Notes under the pieces: generated by a model | The model's database searches: none | Told to the model about the DNA's origin: nothing | Seen by the model: the letters and a program-made list of their open reading frames with translations, nothing else | Part shown: positions 25,364-34,284 of the stretch, one piece after another | How the letters are laid out: each line of letters begins with the position of its first letter | Numbering within the stretch: position 1 is the stretch's first letter | DNA from: Chloroflexota bacterium | GTDB lineage: Bacteria > Chloroflexota > Anaerolineae > Promineifilales > Promineifilaceae | Length of the DNA: 39,303 nucleotides | Assembly (NCBI GenBank): GCA_024275635.1 | Contig: JAJRYT010000138.1 | Location: forward strand, 1-39,303 | Reading direction: 5' to 3' | Made by a program: the position numbers and the translations under genes

Positions 25364-25380
25364 GGGTAGTCTTTAGTCTC
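25364..25380 (-). repeat. GAGACT-word leader before the GT4 gene
   Basis: On the minus strand GAGACTAAAGACTACCC runs straight into the ATG at 25363. The same words continue on the far side of the MITE copy B (25488-25500), so the element appears to have split an originally longer leader. Confidence 0.55.
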
Positions 25381-25385
25381 CAGTG

Positions 25386-25487
25386 TAACCGTTCAGCCGC
25401 CAACAGACTTTTGAAGTTTTGCAGTCGAGTACACAACCACACAGAGCGTCAAAACTTCAAAAGTCTCCAGGGGGGAGTGACGCTTAC
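25386..25487. mobile_element. MITE-like element, copy B
   Basis: About 102 bp, closely similar to copy A at 21520 over its whole length and in the same orientation. It has the same outer ends (TAACCGTTCA, and GACGCTTA with one base deleted) and the same 17-bp internal inverted repeat. TCTCCAGT lies on both sides (25377-25384 and 25488-25495), an apparent 8-9 bp target duplication, though the flank is itself repetitive. It sits just upstream of a GT4 start. Confidence 0.85.
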
Positions 25488-25497
25488 TCTCCAGTCT

Positions 25498-26412
25498 TCA
25501 CAGTCCAGGAAGAGCAGCCAGTAAACGGCCGTAATTCCGGGCCAATTGCAAATTCCTGGCGCGTGCAGACGGCCGCTGCAGCCAGACCAGGGGCGTCAAT
25601 AACAGTCGGGTGAGTGCGGCCGCGCCCAGGATGAGTTTATAAAGAGCGCCGGCGAAACGGCCGTAATGCTTACGAAAATACATCAACTTGCCCCGATAGA
25701 GCTGCATAAACATGTCCGCGGCCACCTGCTTTGTACTCTGCCCCTCATAATGCACTACCTGCGATTGAGGAACCCAAACCAGACGCCATCCGGCCTGCCG
25801 CACCCGGTAACATAAATCCACTTCTTCGGAATACATGAAGTAACGGCCGTCCAAAAACCCCACCGTCTCCAACACCACGCGCCGGAATAACAGCGACGCG
25901 CCCTTAATCACATCTACATCTCGCGGCACATCCACCGGCCATTGACGCATGTGATATTCGCCAACCGGGTACAAAGCATCCAGATGAAACAGCCGCCATA
26001 ACTCGCGCCGCAGCAGAGGCGCCGGGTAACAAGAAGTCTGCAATGAGCCATCCGGGTTCAACAGCCGCGACCCGACCGCGCCCACATCGGCGTGCCTTTC
26101 CAAATACTGCACCAGCGACTCCAGGGCATCCGGTTTCACTACCGTATCCGGATTCAAAAGCAAAATATACTCCCCAGCGCAGAGCGGGATGGCTTCATTA
26201 TTCCCCAGGGCAAAGCCGATATTTTCCTCTTTGGCAATGAGTCGAACCTGGGGAAACTGCGCCTGCGCCATTGCCGGGCTGCCATCGCTGGAAGCATTGT
26301 CCACAACGATGACCTCGAAACGGCCGTTTGGCGGGTACGCATAAACAGAATCCAGGCAATCCGCCAATAAATCCCGCGTATTCCAACTAACAATAATAAT
26401 CGAAAGCCTCAT
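25498..26412 (-). CDS. GT2-family glycosyltransferase (rhamnosyltransferase-like)
   Basis: A 304-residue GT-A inverting transferase of the WbbL type. MRLSIIIVSWNTRDLLADCL, VVDNASSDGS, LLLNPDTVV (DXD-equivalent) and the C-terminal FMYSEEVDLCYRVRQAGW with a catalytic acidic pair are present; a C-terminal amphipathic helix follows. The start is ATG at 26412, overlapping the upstream sulfotransferase stop as TAATG, so it is translationally coupled. A rhamnose donor is typical for close relatives, not proven here. Confidence 0.9.
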   Translation of the reverse strand: MRLSIIIVSWNTRDLLADCLDSVYAYPPNGRFEVIVVDNASSDGSPAMAQAQFPQVRLIAKEENIGFALGNNEAIPLCAGEYILLLNPDTVVKPDALESLVQYLERHADVGAVGSRLLNPDGSLQTSCYPAPLLRRELWRLFHLDALYPVGEYHMRQWPVDVPRDVDVIKGASLLFRRVVLETVGFLDGRYFMYSEEVDLCYRVRQAGWRLVWVPQSQVVHYEGQSTKQVAADMFMQLYRGKLMYFRKHYGRFAGALYKLILGAAALTRLLLTPLVWLQRPSARARNLQLARNYGRLLAALPGL

Positions 26413-27236
26413 TACCAATCTAAATCCTGCTCATATCCCAGCGCAATCAACTGCTGCCCGGCAACTTCCTTAAACTTAGCAATATGTTCCGCATTCAAAT
26501 AATTCTTCCAATCCCCCGTAATCCCTTTACGAAAGTGGGAACCCGTCTTCTCCTGTCCCGGCTTGCGGCCCGCCGCCCAGATTTTGCGGCCCGCCGACGC
26601 ACGCTTAAAGCGATTACGATCCACAATCACCTTCGCCAAATTGCCCGTATCATGAATGCCCAAATACGTTAAAATACGGCCAAACTGGGCAATCGGGTCC
26701 GCCAACAACTCTTCATATTTGAGGCCAATCATGGCCGCATCATTATCTAACCACGATTGAGCCAGGCGGATCATCACATCCATCCCTGGCAGCCCTTCAC
26801 GCCCCTCAATACACAGCAGCAGCGCTTCATCATTATTCATATCCTTCATCTGGTCATGCCAGGCGTGGTTTTGGCTCCGCTTCACATGAAACATGCGAGA
26901 AACCAACTGATCGCGTGGGTCGCGCACCATCAAAACAACCCGGATGCCTTCCTCCTGCAAAATCGCTTGCAGTTCTGGCGTATACGTATCATGTCCATGC
27001 ACAACAGCGCCGGGGCGAACAGTATGGTAACGCTGAAGATCGCGTTGAAAATTGCCGACTGAAAAATAACCGGGAATGGACGCGATCATTCTTAACATCC
27101 AGGTCGTGCCTGATCTAGGGCTGCCATTGACTAGCGCTTTGGTCTGGGGTTCCTTATTCCCGGCCAACCGGTATTTCCAACAAGCGAGTTCATACTCGAT
27201 ATCTTCACTAGCTCGATTGAGCAACTGCTTTAGCAT
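26412..27236 (-). CDS. Sulfotransferase (PAPS-dependent)
   Basis: A 274-residue type-1 sulfotransferase. The PAPS 5'-phosphosulfate loop is NGSPRSGTTWMLRM (about 37-50), with the 3'-phosphate motif VRDPRDQLVSRMF (Arg105, Ser113) and the C-terminal FRKGITGDWKN matching the RKGXXGDWK signature of eukaryote-like carbohydrate and amine sulfotransferases. A candidate catalytic His is in VVHGHD. GAGGATG precedes the ATG at 27236. It is one of three sulfotransferases in this locus, suggesting a sulfated glycan; its C-terminal GYEQDLDW echoes GYAQDLNW in the next one. Confidence 0.92.
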   Translation of the reverse strand: MLKQLLNRASEDIEYELACWKYRLAGNKEPQTKALVNGSPRSGTTWMLRMIASIPGYFSVGNFQRDLQRYHTVRPGAVVHGHDTYTPELQAILQEEGIRVVLMVRDPRDQLVSRMFHVKRSQNHAWHDQMKDMNNDEALLLCIEGREGLPGMDVMIRLAQSWLDNDAAMIGLKYEELLADPIAQFGRILTYLGIHDTGNLAKVIVDRNRFKRASAGRKIWAAGRKPGQEKTGSHFRKGITGDWKNYLNAEHIAKFKEVAGQQLIALGYEQDLDW

Positions 27237-27264
27237 AAATTCATCCTCGTCATAATTGATAGGT

Positions 27265-28656
27265 TTAGACCGCGTTTTCCGTAACCGGCCGCCGCCGCGC
27301 CAATTTTTCTATAAAGCCAGCCAGGTCTGCCAAAGCAAAAGCCGCAAAAATGATAAACACAGCATCCACCGGCAAACGGTAACGAACCAGCGACCACGAT
27401 AATACATGAATGCCTGTATAAACCAGTATAAAAAGGTACAGTAATGTTACCGTAGATGATGGGCGACTGAATGTTAGTTTCCTGGCTGACCAGTTGACCA
27501 ACGGCCGGAAAAGGCCAACCAATATAAATGGCAAAAACAGGCCAAATGAGCCAACGCGAGAGATATTGCTGATCGTACCTGAGGCGGCATCGGGCCAAAA
27601 TTTGAAATATGCTGGGATACGGCTCAAGCTCAAGCGCACATATCGTCCGGGATCGTCAACGATAAACTGAAGTCCCCGCTCTAACAAGGCACGATCCAGC
27701 GCCGCTTCATCCAGCCCCAACAGGTCGGTAGGGATGAGTTTGCCATAGGCGTTGCCCATCTCAGAAGCGGGGATGAAGTGTGTGCCATGAATGGGATGGT
27801 TAGCCCAGAAGAAAGCGTACCCGGCATTGGTGTTGAGTAAAACGAAGCTGTTGAAACGGGTGTAGTTGTAAATGGTAAATGGCAAGATGCTCAGGATCAA
27901 GATAACCATGACGATGCTGATGGCGATGACGGCGCGCACTGCCTGACGCTGTTTCCAGGCAATGATCAGCAGCCACAGAAAGATGAAGGGGATGAAAAGG
28001 AGAAAGAGCTGGCGCAAGAGTACCGTTAGACTCAGGACCAGACCGAGCGCGGCGGCTGTTAGATAGTATCGCCGCTGGGTCGGCCGTTCGACCAGAGAGA
28101 CAGCCAAAACCAGGCCAGCCATGAGCAGGGTGATGAAAATGGCTTCGGTCATCAATGTGGCCGCATAAAAGATGAAGTAGATGTAAACGGCCGTTACCCC
28201 CGCCGCCAGCAGCGGTACACGCGCCAAAAAAGAGACCGATACCAGCATACCTGCCGTCTTCTGTCCCTTGACCCGAAAAGCTGACTGTGCCGCCATAGCC
28301 GCCAGACGGTAAGCCAGATACGGCTGCAGCAATCCCACCAGAACAGCCTGAATCAAACGGGCCACAAGCGGGTTTGACCCGGCCACCGCATAAACCGCCG
28401 CCAGATAAAACGTATAAATGAAACTCCAGTGCGCTGTGGGCGCGCCGGCGGCCGTAACCGGCCACCAGGCCTCAGCAAAACTAAAACCATGACCAGCTAC
28501 CACCCGCAGCGCCAGGTTATGATAAGAAATCTGGTCCGCCGCGCCGGGCAGTTCCACGACCGAATTGCCCAAATAAATGGCCGCGCCTATACGAAGGATG
28601 ACAGAAACAAGCAAAATAATCTTGAGCTTAGGGTCTAGTTCTTTGATACGTTTCAT
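27265..28656 (-). CDS. GT-C membrane glycosyltransferase (PMT/ArnT-like)
   Basis: A 463-residue polytopic membrane protein with about 11-12 helices. The first loop has GAADQISYHNLALRVVAGHGFS, a typical acidic GT-C catalytic loop (DXXXYXXLA), followed by ADQ-type helices, and the family pattern of the RgtA/B/C/D and ArnT superfamily (PF13231-like). It would use a polyprenyl-phosphate sugar to modify glycan or lipid on the outer face. Starts with ATG but a weak ribosome-binding site. Lies between two sulfotransferase genes. Confidence 0.8.
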   Translation of the reverse strand: MKRIKELDPKLKIILLVSVILRIGAAIYLGNSVVELPGAADQISYHNLALRVVAGHGFSFAEAWWPVTAAGAPTAHWSFIYTFYLAAVYAVAGSNPLVARLIQAVLVGLLQPYLAYRLAAMAAQSAFRVKGQKTAGMLVSVSFLARVPLLAAGVTAVYIYFIFYAATLMTEAIFITLLMAGLVLAVSLVERPTQRRYYLTAAALGLVLSLTVLLRQLFLLFIPFIFLWLLIIAWKQRQAVRAVIAISIVMVILILSILPFTIYNYTRFNSFVLLNTNAGYAFFWANHPIHGTHFIPASEMGNAYGKLIPTDLLGLDEAALDRALLERGLQFIVDDPGRYVRLSLSRIPAYFKFWPDAASGTISNISRVGSFGLFLPFILVGLFRPLVNWSARKLTFSRPSSTVTLLYLFILVYTGIHVLSWSLVRYRLPVDAVFIIFAAFALADLAGFIEKLARRRPVTENAV

Positions 28657-28668
28657 GTTTTCTTAACT

Positions 28669-29637
28669 TTACCAATTCAAGTCTTGAGCATAGCCTAAAT
28701 CAACTAGAGATTTCCCAGCCACTGCCTTAAAGATAAGTTTCCGCACGGACGACCACTCCCGCCAATAGCCGGTAGGCCTAAAATTAGTGGGTTTTTCCAG
28801 GTGCTGCCAGGTAACTTCCCCCTGGTTTTCCAGCTTTGAAGAACCGATCACGCGAATCTCATCTATTTGTTCATAGGGATAGCGGTCATCATCTAACCCA
28901 AACCGGCCACATATCGTTCTAACAAAAACAGCCGGGGTTTCTAGCGCATCTTCATAACGAGCCAAGTAAAAGCTGCCTGATTGGCGAGTTGATAATGCTT
29001 CCACTGTCTCCAACACAATCCGGGCGCTGCGATTCCAACGCAAACAAACCTTAAGGAAATTCATCTTTCCCCAGGTTCGCAAAGTTGAATGCACAACGTC
29101 ACGGCCGTCTCGAACCAATATTAAAAGATTCTCATACGGAAACATGGACGAGAAATAATTAAGGTACTGGACGCTGGGTATTTTTGTCAGAACACGCTGC
29201 TGCGGCGGCGCTAAACTGTGCATATGGGCCATCAAAGCCGCGCCAAACAACGGCAAAAAATCATTGGCCCCTAACTTATCCATCCCCATTTTATAAGCCA
29301 ATCCGAACTTTTTTTGGAGTTGGAGGATATCGCCGGTCAATTGCAACGCCGGCATCTCCCATAACTGGTGCGGGTAAGCATATAAATCAGGATGACGGCG
29401 CAGCAATTCGCCCACATAAACCGTTCCCGCCCTGGGCATAATGCCATGAATAATAATGGCCGGCCCGTAGGCTTCACCGCGTATCAACCCGGCCGACCGG
29501 ACGGCTTGAGGACTCACCTCCTCCCTGGCAGCGACGGTAAATCCTTTTGTTTCAAAAAAGTAATTAAAATACTTCCTTAAATCATTAACAACGAGATCAC
29601 GGCTATTCACCTGATAAATACCACCTTTCGTAACCAC
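28669..29637 (-). CDS. Sulfotransferase (PAPS-dependent)
   Basis: A 322-residue sulfotransferase. GIMPRAGTVYVGELL (about 65-79) is the PAPS loop with Ala-Gly in place of Ser-Gly. LLILVRDGRDVVHSTLRTWG is the 3'-phosphate motif, and TGYWREWSSV aligns with the GXWR region near the C-terminus. The start is GTG at 29637, supported by AGAGGG four bases upstream. It carries an N-terminal extension of about 55 residues before the fold. Gene order next to Wzy, GT-C and another sulfotransferase indicates surface-glycan sulfation. Confidence 0.85.
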   Translation of the reverse strand: MVTKGGIYQVNSRDLVVNDLRKYFNYFFETKGFTVAAREEVSPQAVRSAGLIRGEAYGPAIIIHGIMPRAGTVYVGELLRRHPDLYAYPHQLWEMPALQLTGDILQLQKKFGLAYKMGMDKLGANDFLPLFGAALMAHMHSLAPPQQRVLTKIPSVQYLNYFSSMFPYENLLILVRDGRDVVHSTLRTWGKMNFLKVCLRWNRSARIVLETVEALSTRQSGSFYLARYEDALETPAVFVRTICGRFGLDDDRYPYEQIDEIRVIGSSKLENQGEVTWQHLEKPTNFRPTGYWREWSSVRKLIFKAVAGKSLVDLGYAQDLNW

Positions 29638-29721
29638 TAACCCTCTTGGAGATTGGCCTGATGATACCAGCTAACCAATTGCAACCCTTCAGGGGGAGGC
29701 CTTAATCATTCCAATAAATCA

Positions 29722-31155
29722 TCAAACCTCTGCTGTGTTTTCCCCCGCCGGCTCATCTAATTTATAAATATGATCCAGCGCAACTAATCCCCCCAAGAAC
29801 AACCAGCCCATCACACTGGCCCGCATCCCTTCTATGCCAATATTGTAAACGAAGGGCAGTACCCAATCCCCTAACATGCCGGCCACAAGCATACCGACAA
29901 ACCCGCCAAGACAGGCTATCACGTAAGCCTGCTCAAAGCCGCCGGTGGGAACCTTGGGTAACAACCGCCAGCCTAATCGGCCAATCGCCCACATCAGCCA
30001 CAAAAAGCACGCCAGTCCTAATAAACCGGTTTGGGCGGCAATGTCTACATAATTGTTATGTGAGTTGAATCGGACATACCAGCCTAGAATTGGGAAAAGG
30101 GGTGTGTAAAAGCGGTAGTTAGCCGGTCCCAACCCTAAAATCGGATTGACTTTAACGATCTCGCCGACGATGCGCCAGGCTTCTAGTCGAGTTATGGTGC
30201 TGTATTCATTGTCCCCAAATATAATGGCGTCATACATGTTCTGGAAAACTCTGAGCATAACGATACTGCCAACGGCCGTTAACGGCAGCGCAATGCGGGG
30301 CAGGCCAATCCAGATGATGACGATGACGACCACTACCGGTGGCACCCACCCTGATGACCAGGCCCGACCTTGTATCAGGTTCGTATAAAATATATCGGCC
30401 ACCACAACGCCCAGCAATAATCGCCAACGCCAATTTAATTTCCGGTTAAATAGAGCCTGACTAAATGAAAGGGCCACTAACCACGTCCAAAACAGGCTCC
30501 CGCCCAAAATTTTGCGGTGAAATAAAGGGCGAACGACCTGGCGAATACCAGGGAAAAGCCCAGCAATGACAACAACGGCGCCCAGGCCAAGAAAAAGGTA
30601 GGTCATGGCTTTTAGCCAACGAATATCGCGTATTTGATGCGCTGCCAGTAAAAAGGCGCAGAATGAGAGAATGAAGATACCCAGCCCGCCTAATTGAGCA
30701 TCCATGGGCGCGGGGGATATGGGATACCAGGGGAACTGACCAATGCTGAAGGAGAGAAGGGCAACGGCCGTAAACAGCAAAAGCGGTGGCATCACCGGCG
30801 AACGAATCAACGAAATAGCTTGCTTTCGCGCTACCATGTCAATAACCCACAACCCCGTCAAGCCCCCTACTAGAGCGGCGGTAAGGCCCAGGGCCGGTAT
30901 ATTGATTCTGACCAATAAACTGGCGACAATCACCAATAAAATGCCTAATGGCGGCCAATGCAGCAAAATAAGCGCACCGGCAACGATGAGCGGCAGCATT
31001 AGAATGAGACGCATATATTGCTCTGGCAGTTTAACGGCAAAAAGAGCGCTGAACAGGAGTACACCGACAATGATGGAAAAACGCAGCCATTGGTTTTGGT
31101 GTGCTTTCCACCATCGGGAGATGGTATGCTTTGCGGGGAAATCAAGCAGACTCAT
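29722..31155 (-). CDS. O-antigen ligase / Wzy-type polymerase
   Basis: A 477-residue protein with about 11-12 membrane helices, related to the O-antigen ligase superfamily. The C-terminal periplasmic loop has ILGLGPANYRFYTP and SHNNYVDIAAQTGLLGL, carrying the conserved H-N-Y near the catalytic region and the following AQTG (usual E/Q-TG). It would polymerise or ligate glycan repeat units. Start at 31155 overlaps the upstream GT2 gene by 14 bases, so it is coupled. It shares little sequence with the other Wzy-like protein at 5592, so the two are not recent duplicates. Confidence 0.88.
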   Translation of the reverse strand: MSLLDFPAKHTISRWWKAHQNQWLRFSIIVGVLLFSALFAVKLPEQYMRLILMLPLIVAGALILLHWPPLGILLVIVASLLVRINIPALGLTAALVGGLTGLWVIDMVARKQAISLIRSPVMPPLLLFTAVALLSFSIGQFPWYPISPAPMDAQLGGLGIFILSFCAFLLAAHQIRDIRWLKAMTYLFLGLGAVVVIAGLFPGIRQVVRPLFHRKILGGSLFWTWLVALSFSQALFNRKLNWRWRLLLGVVVADIFYTNLIQGRAWSSGWVPPVVVVIVIIWIGLPRIALPLTAVGSIVMLRVFQNMYDAIIFGDNEYSTITRLEAWRIVGEIVKVNPILGLGPANYRFYTPLFPILGWYVRFNSHNNYVDIAAQTGLLGLACFLWLMWAIGRLGWRLLPKVPTGGFEQAYVIACLGGFVGMLVAGMLGDWVLPFVYNIGIEGMRASVMGWLFLGGLVALDHIYKLDEPAGENTAEV

Positions 31156-32116
31156 TTAATCCCTCACGAAAACCGCGGAACATGTAACTACCTTGTATCC
31201 AACGATAAAGCGGCCGGAGTAATTTTGGCGACGGAATTGTCCTTTCTATTAAACTGGTTGTCTGTTCCATTCCCCAAAGCATGATGGATGTCGCCGCCAG
31301 CGCCCGTATACTTTTGCGAATAATCTGGCGCGGCGAATCTTGCTTCCAGTCAATAGGCGTCTTGTCATGAAACATGGGAATGTGAGATTGAAGTCCGGGA
31401 TGTACCTGGAACAGGCGCACGGCCGATTGACCGGCCCGCTGCCAGCGACGGCAGGCAGCGCCCAAATCAGCCAGGGAATAATCCCAATGCTCGCCAACAG
31501 CCTGCTCTACTTCGAGTAAATGAAACCCGGCCAGGTGGGAGCGATAACCAAAATCAACATCATCCCAATTGGGCCAACCGCCGGTCGGGTCTTGCAACAT
31601 ACCCAGGTCGAAAAAGTCACTTCGTTTGACGGCCAGAAGCTGGGTGTTGCAGTGGCTGAAGTGAAGGTATTGGTTGGGAAAACGGCCGTTCCCCGCCACC
31701 GCCTTATTGGCAACCGCCAATGCATCCTGCGTAAACAACCCCGGCTCCCCATTACTGCGCGAAATTAACCGCCCCATGGCGACAATCCGTTCCCCGCCCA
31801 AACAAACCTCGGCCAGCGCCGCCAGCGCCTGCGGCGAAACAGTCACATCATCATCAATAAAAACCAGCACGTCCCCCTGGCTGTGCTGGGCGCCAAAATT
31901 ACGGGCGATTGTCGCCCCTTCATTTTTCTTGCGTAAAAACTGAAACTCGAACGGGAATTGTCGGCTGCTGATGGCCTGCGTATCTGTCGTTGATCCATCG
32001 TCAACCACAATGACTTCAAATTCAGCCGCCGGCAAGGTTTGATGACACAGGCTGTTTAGCCCTCGCAGCACGGCCTCCTGGCGATTGTAGTTGGGAATAA
32101 TGACACTGACTAACAT
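31142..32116 (-). CDS. GT2-family glycosyltransferase
   Basis: A 324-residue GT-A glycosyltransferase. VSVIIPNYNRQEAVLRGLNSL, VVDDGSTTDT, GATIARNFGA and the DXD-type LVFIDDDVTV are all present, with a later NWDDVDFGYR as the catalytic acidic region. Sugar unknown. Its stop overlaps the Wzy start by 14 bases, and it lies two bases after the GT4 stop, so these three form a tight unit. Confidence 0.9.
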   Translation of the reverse strand: MLVSVIIPNYNRQEAVLRGLNSLCHQTLPAAEFEVIVVDDGSTTDTQAISSRQFPFEFQFLRKKNEGATIARNFGAQHSQGDVLVFIDDDVTVSPQALAALAEVCLGGERIVAMGRLISRSNGEPGLFTQDALAVANKAVAGNGRFPNQYLHFSHCNTQLLAVKRSDFFDLGMLQDPTGGWPNWDDVDFGYRSHLAGFHLLEVEQAVGEHWDYSLADLGAACRRWQRAGQSAVRLFQVHPGLQSHIPMFHDKTPIDWKQDSPRQIIRKSIRALAATSIMLWGMEQTTSLIERTIPSPKLLRPLYRWIQGSYMFRGFREGLNESA

Positions 32117-32118
32117 AT

Positions 32119-33303
32119 TTAACCGTCTGCGCCGGCCGCTCGCTCCAGAACAGGCAATAATTGAGCTAAATGTTTATCGCTAGTGTAGTTTTCTTGAACG
32201 TAGCGACGGCCGTTTTGCCCCATCTTCTCCGCCAGATCAGGATTTTGTAACAATTGGTCCAGCCGAGCCGCCAACTGCTGCACATCGCGCGGCGGAACCA
32301 AAAATCCATTGTGCCCATCCCGCAACCAATCGGAAATACCACCCACATCAAAGGCTACCACAGGACGGCCGTTCGCCATCGCTTCCACTCCCACCTTACC
32401 AAACGGCTCGGCCATAATCGTGGGCATCGCCGTAGCCACACTGCGCCGGTAGGCCGTTTGCAGCGCCTCTGGCGACAACCATCGCGCAAATTGAACCCGT
32501 CCAGCCACCCCCAACTCCGCCGCCAATTGTGTATAGGACAGGCGCAAACTGCCATCTCCGGCAATAACCAGCGTGCAGGGCGTTTCCATCTCGCGCAAAG
32601 TCCGCAGCAGATAAGGCACGCCTTTCTCATATTCCAGACGGCCGGCAAAAAGAATGGTCGGGTTTTCTCGATCGGGCGCAGAGTGTGTCCATGTAGTTTG
32701 GTCAAGAATGGGGGGCAAGATGTCAATTCGGTCAGGAGCGATGCCATTCTGAATCATCAAATCCCGCATGTACTGGCTGCCTACAACCACGCCGGAAAGC
32801 GCCCGGTACGCGGCCAAATAGCGTTTTGTTTGCCGCATAATACGGTATACGCTGCGCGGATGACGGGCGCTGGCGCATTGGCGTAAATAAATCATGGGGA
32901 CGCAGCCCGGCCCATAAGCGCGTGTGCAGATTTTGTCGCCCCGCTTGTATAATTTTCCCCAACCGGGACAAATAGGGTAGAAGATGTGTACATAGCCAAC
33001 GGATGGGGCCATCTGGGAAGCAAGCTGCATCAATTGGGAGTCATACACATCGTGCATATAAATGACAGACGGCCGTTCCTGTTTAATAATCTCGGCTGCC
33101 GCTTCCCGGTCTCGCGCCGCATTAGCAGTCACCGGTACATGGTAGATAGAGGGATCGGCCGTATTAGGAGTCAGCGGGTGTTTCTCCCGATAAATTAGCG
33201 CATTTTCATGGCCATGCAATGCCAGTTGGGGAAGCAAAGCAAACATATACATTTCAATGCCGCCAACCGGAGCATATGTATTTACCATGTGCAATATCTT
33301 CAT
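32119..33303 (-). CDS. GT4-family glycosyltransferase
   Basis: A 394-residue GT-B enzyme. HMVNTYAPVGGIEMYMF gives the N-terminal glycine loop, and an unusual cysteine-containing insert (YPICPGWGKLYKRGDKIC, then ARAYGPGCVPMI-like) lies around residues 110-140, as in the subgroup with zinc-like Cys clusters. LFAGRLEYEKGVPYLL and AEPFGKVGVEAMANGRPVVA (EX7E) complete the donor site. It opens the GT4-GT2-Wzy unit, 132 bases after the sulfotransferase at 33436. Confidence 0.9.
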   Translation of the reverse strand: MKILHMVNTYAPVGGIEMYMFALLPQLALHGHENALIYREKHPLTPNTADPSIYHVPVTANAARDREAAAEIIKQERPSVIYMHDVYDSQLMQLASQMAPSVGYVHIFYPICPGWGKLYKRGDKICTRAYGPGCVPMIYLRQCASARHPRSVYRIMRQTKRYLAAYRALSGVVVGSQYMRDLMIQNGIAPDRIDILPPILDQTTWTHSAPDRENPTILFAGRLEYEKGVPYLLRTLREMETPCTLVIAGDGSLRLSYTQLAAELGVAGRVQFARWLSPEALQTAYRRSVATAMPTIMAEPFGKVGVEAMANGRPVVAFDVGGISDWLRDGHNGFLVPPRDVQQLAARLDQLLQNPDLAEKMGQNGRRYVQENYTSDKHLAQLLPVLERAAGADG

Positions 33304-33435
33304 TCTTTACTCAATGCACGCCACGCCGTGAAAAATAATTAATGGCCTGTTTAAGGTGACACCTATCGAAAAAGTGGTAACGTGGGCGAACACATCGCGA
33401 TTCCCATCAGGACTAATTGAGAAGCAAGTGGTATT

Positions 33436-34257
33436 TTATGAAGGCGACTGAACACCTAAACGACGTAAAACCCGTTGTATGTTACGGACATAATATTTGA
33501 TGTACCATGTAGAAACTTTCACTGGCACATTCGATATAGCCCGCTTAAATCCCCCCGCTTCATAACGATAGTTAAAGAACTCCATAATATCTGGATATTG
33601 TTTCAATATTTCACTGATTTCCAAAATGTCCGCATCGGATAAATTGGCGATTTGTGCGGCATTGAAGTTTGTAATGGGGCGAGAAACATTCCCGTAGACT
33701 GACTTGCGCACTGTCGAGAAACTAGAATCCAAGGTTTCCAGTTCTGGAAAAAAGTGCAGCATATTTTTTATGATTTCAGATGGATTTTCGGTAAACTCTT
33801 CGTACGTAAAATAAATAACCTTCTGTAAGCCATTGATGTTCTTTAACTGATGTTGAGCATGATCAATCCACCGTTTAGCCAAGTCGCTGTAAGACCAACC
33901 TTTGAGATATTTTCTCTTAGAGCCTTCGCAGTACGCATATGGATTTCTCATCATTATGACGAAATAAGAGTTTGGGAAAACTTTTTCAATCTCAAAAGCA
34001 CGCATCAAATTAGGCGGGCTTTTTTCTAGCAAAATTGGCTTGTTTAAGTTCCACTCCTTTTCCCACTCCGTCTTAATTAGTTCCCACGGGAACTTTGTAG
34101 TAGAACTCCAGGGGTCGTTGTTCATGATATCACGTACCCCTTCAAGGTATTGCCCTTCCCCTGGCAGTACAGAAACATGGGGAGAAGTCTGCAAAAACTG
34201 CCACAATACTGTTGAGCCAGAATTATGCGAGCATAAGACAAATAAATGCTTTTTCAT
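33436..34257 (-). CDS. Sulfotransferase-like protein, atypical composition
   Basis: A 273-residue sulfotransferase-fold protein. FVLCSHNSGSTVLWQFLQTS is the PAPS loop and FVIMMRNPYAYCEGSK the 3'-phosphate motif. The later signature of other members is not obvious, so the substrate class is unclear. AGGAG precedes the ATG. This gene is visibly more AT-rich than its neighbours and carries none of the ACGGCCGT palindromes found in most other genes, suggesting more recent arrival. The enzyme is placed in the family with moderate confidence. Confidence 0.75.
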   Translation of the reverse strand: MKKHLFVLCSHNSGSTVLWQFLQTSPHVSVLPGEGQYLEGVRDIMNNDPWSSTTKFPWELIKTEWEKEWNLNKPILLEKSPPNLMRAFEIEKVFPNSYFVIMMRNPYAYCEGSKRKYLKGWSYSDLAKRWIDHAQHQLKNINGLQKVIYFTYEEFTENPSEIIKNMLHFFPELETLDSSFSTVRKSVYGNVSRPITNFNAAQIANLSDADILEISEILKQYPDIMEFFNYRYEAGGFKRAISNVPVKVSTWYIKYYVRNIQRVLRRLGVQSPS

Positions 34258-34284
34258 ATTTCGATTTTCTCCTAAAAGCCCACG

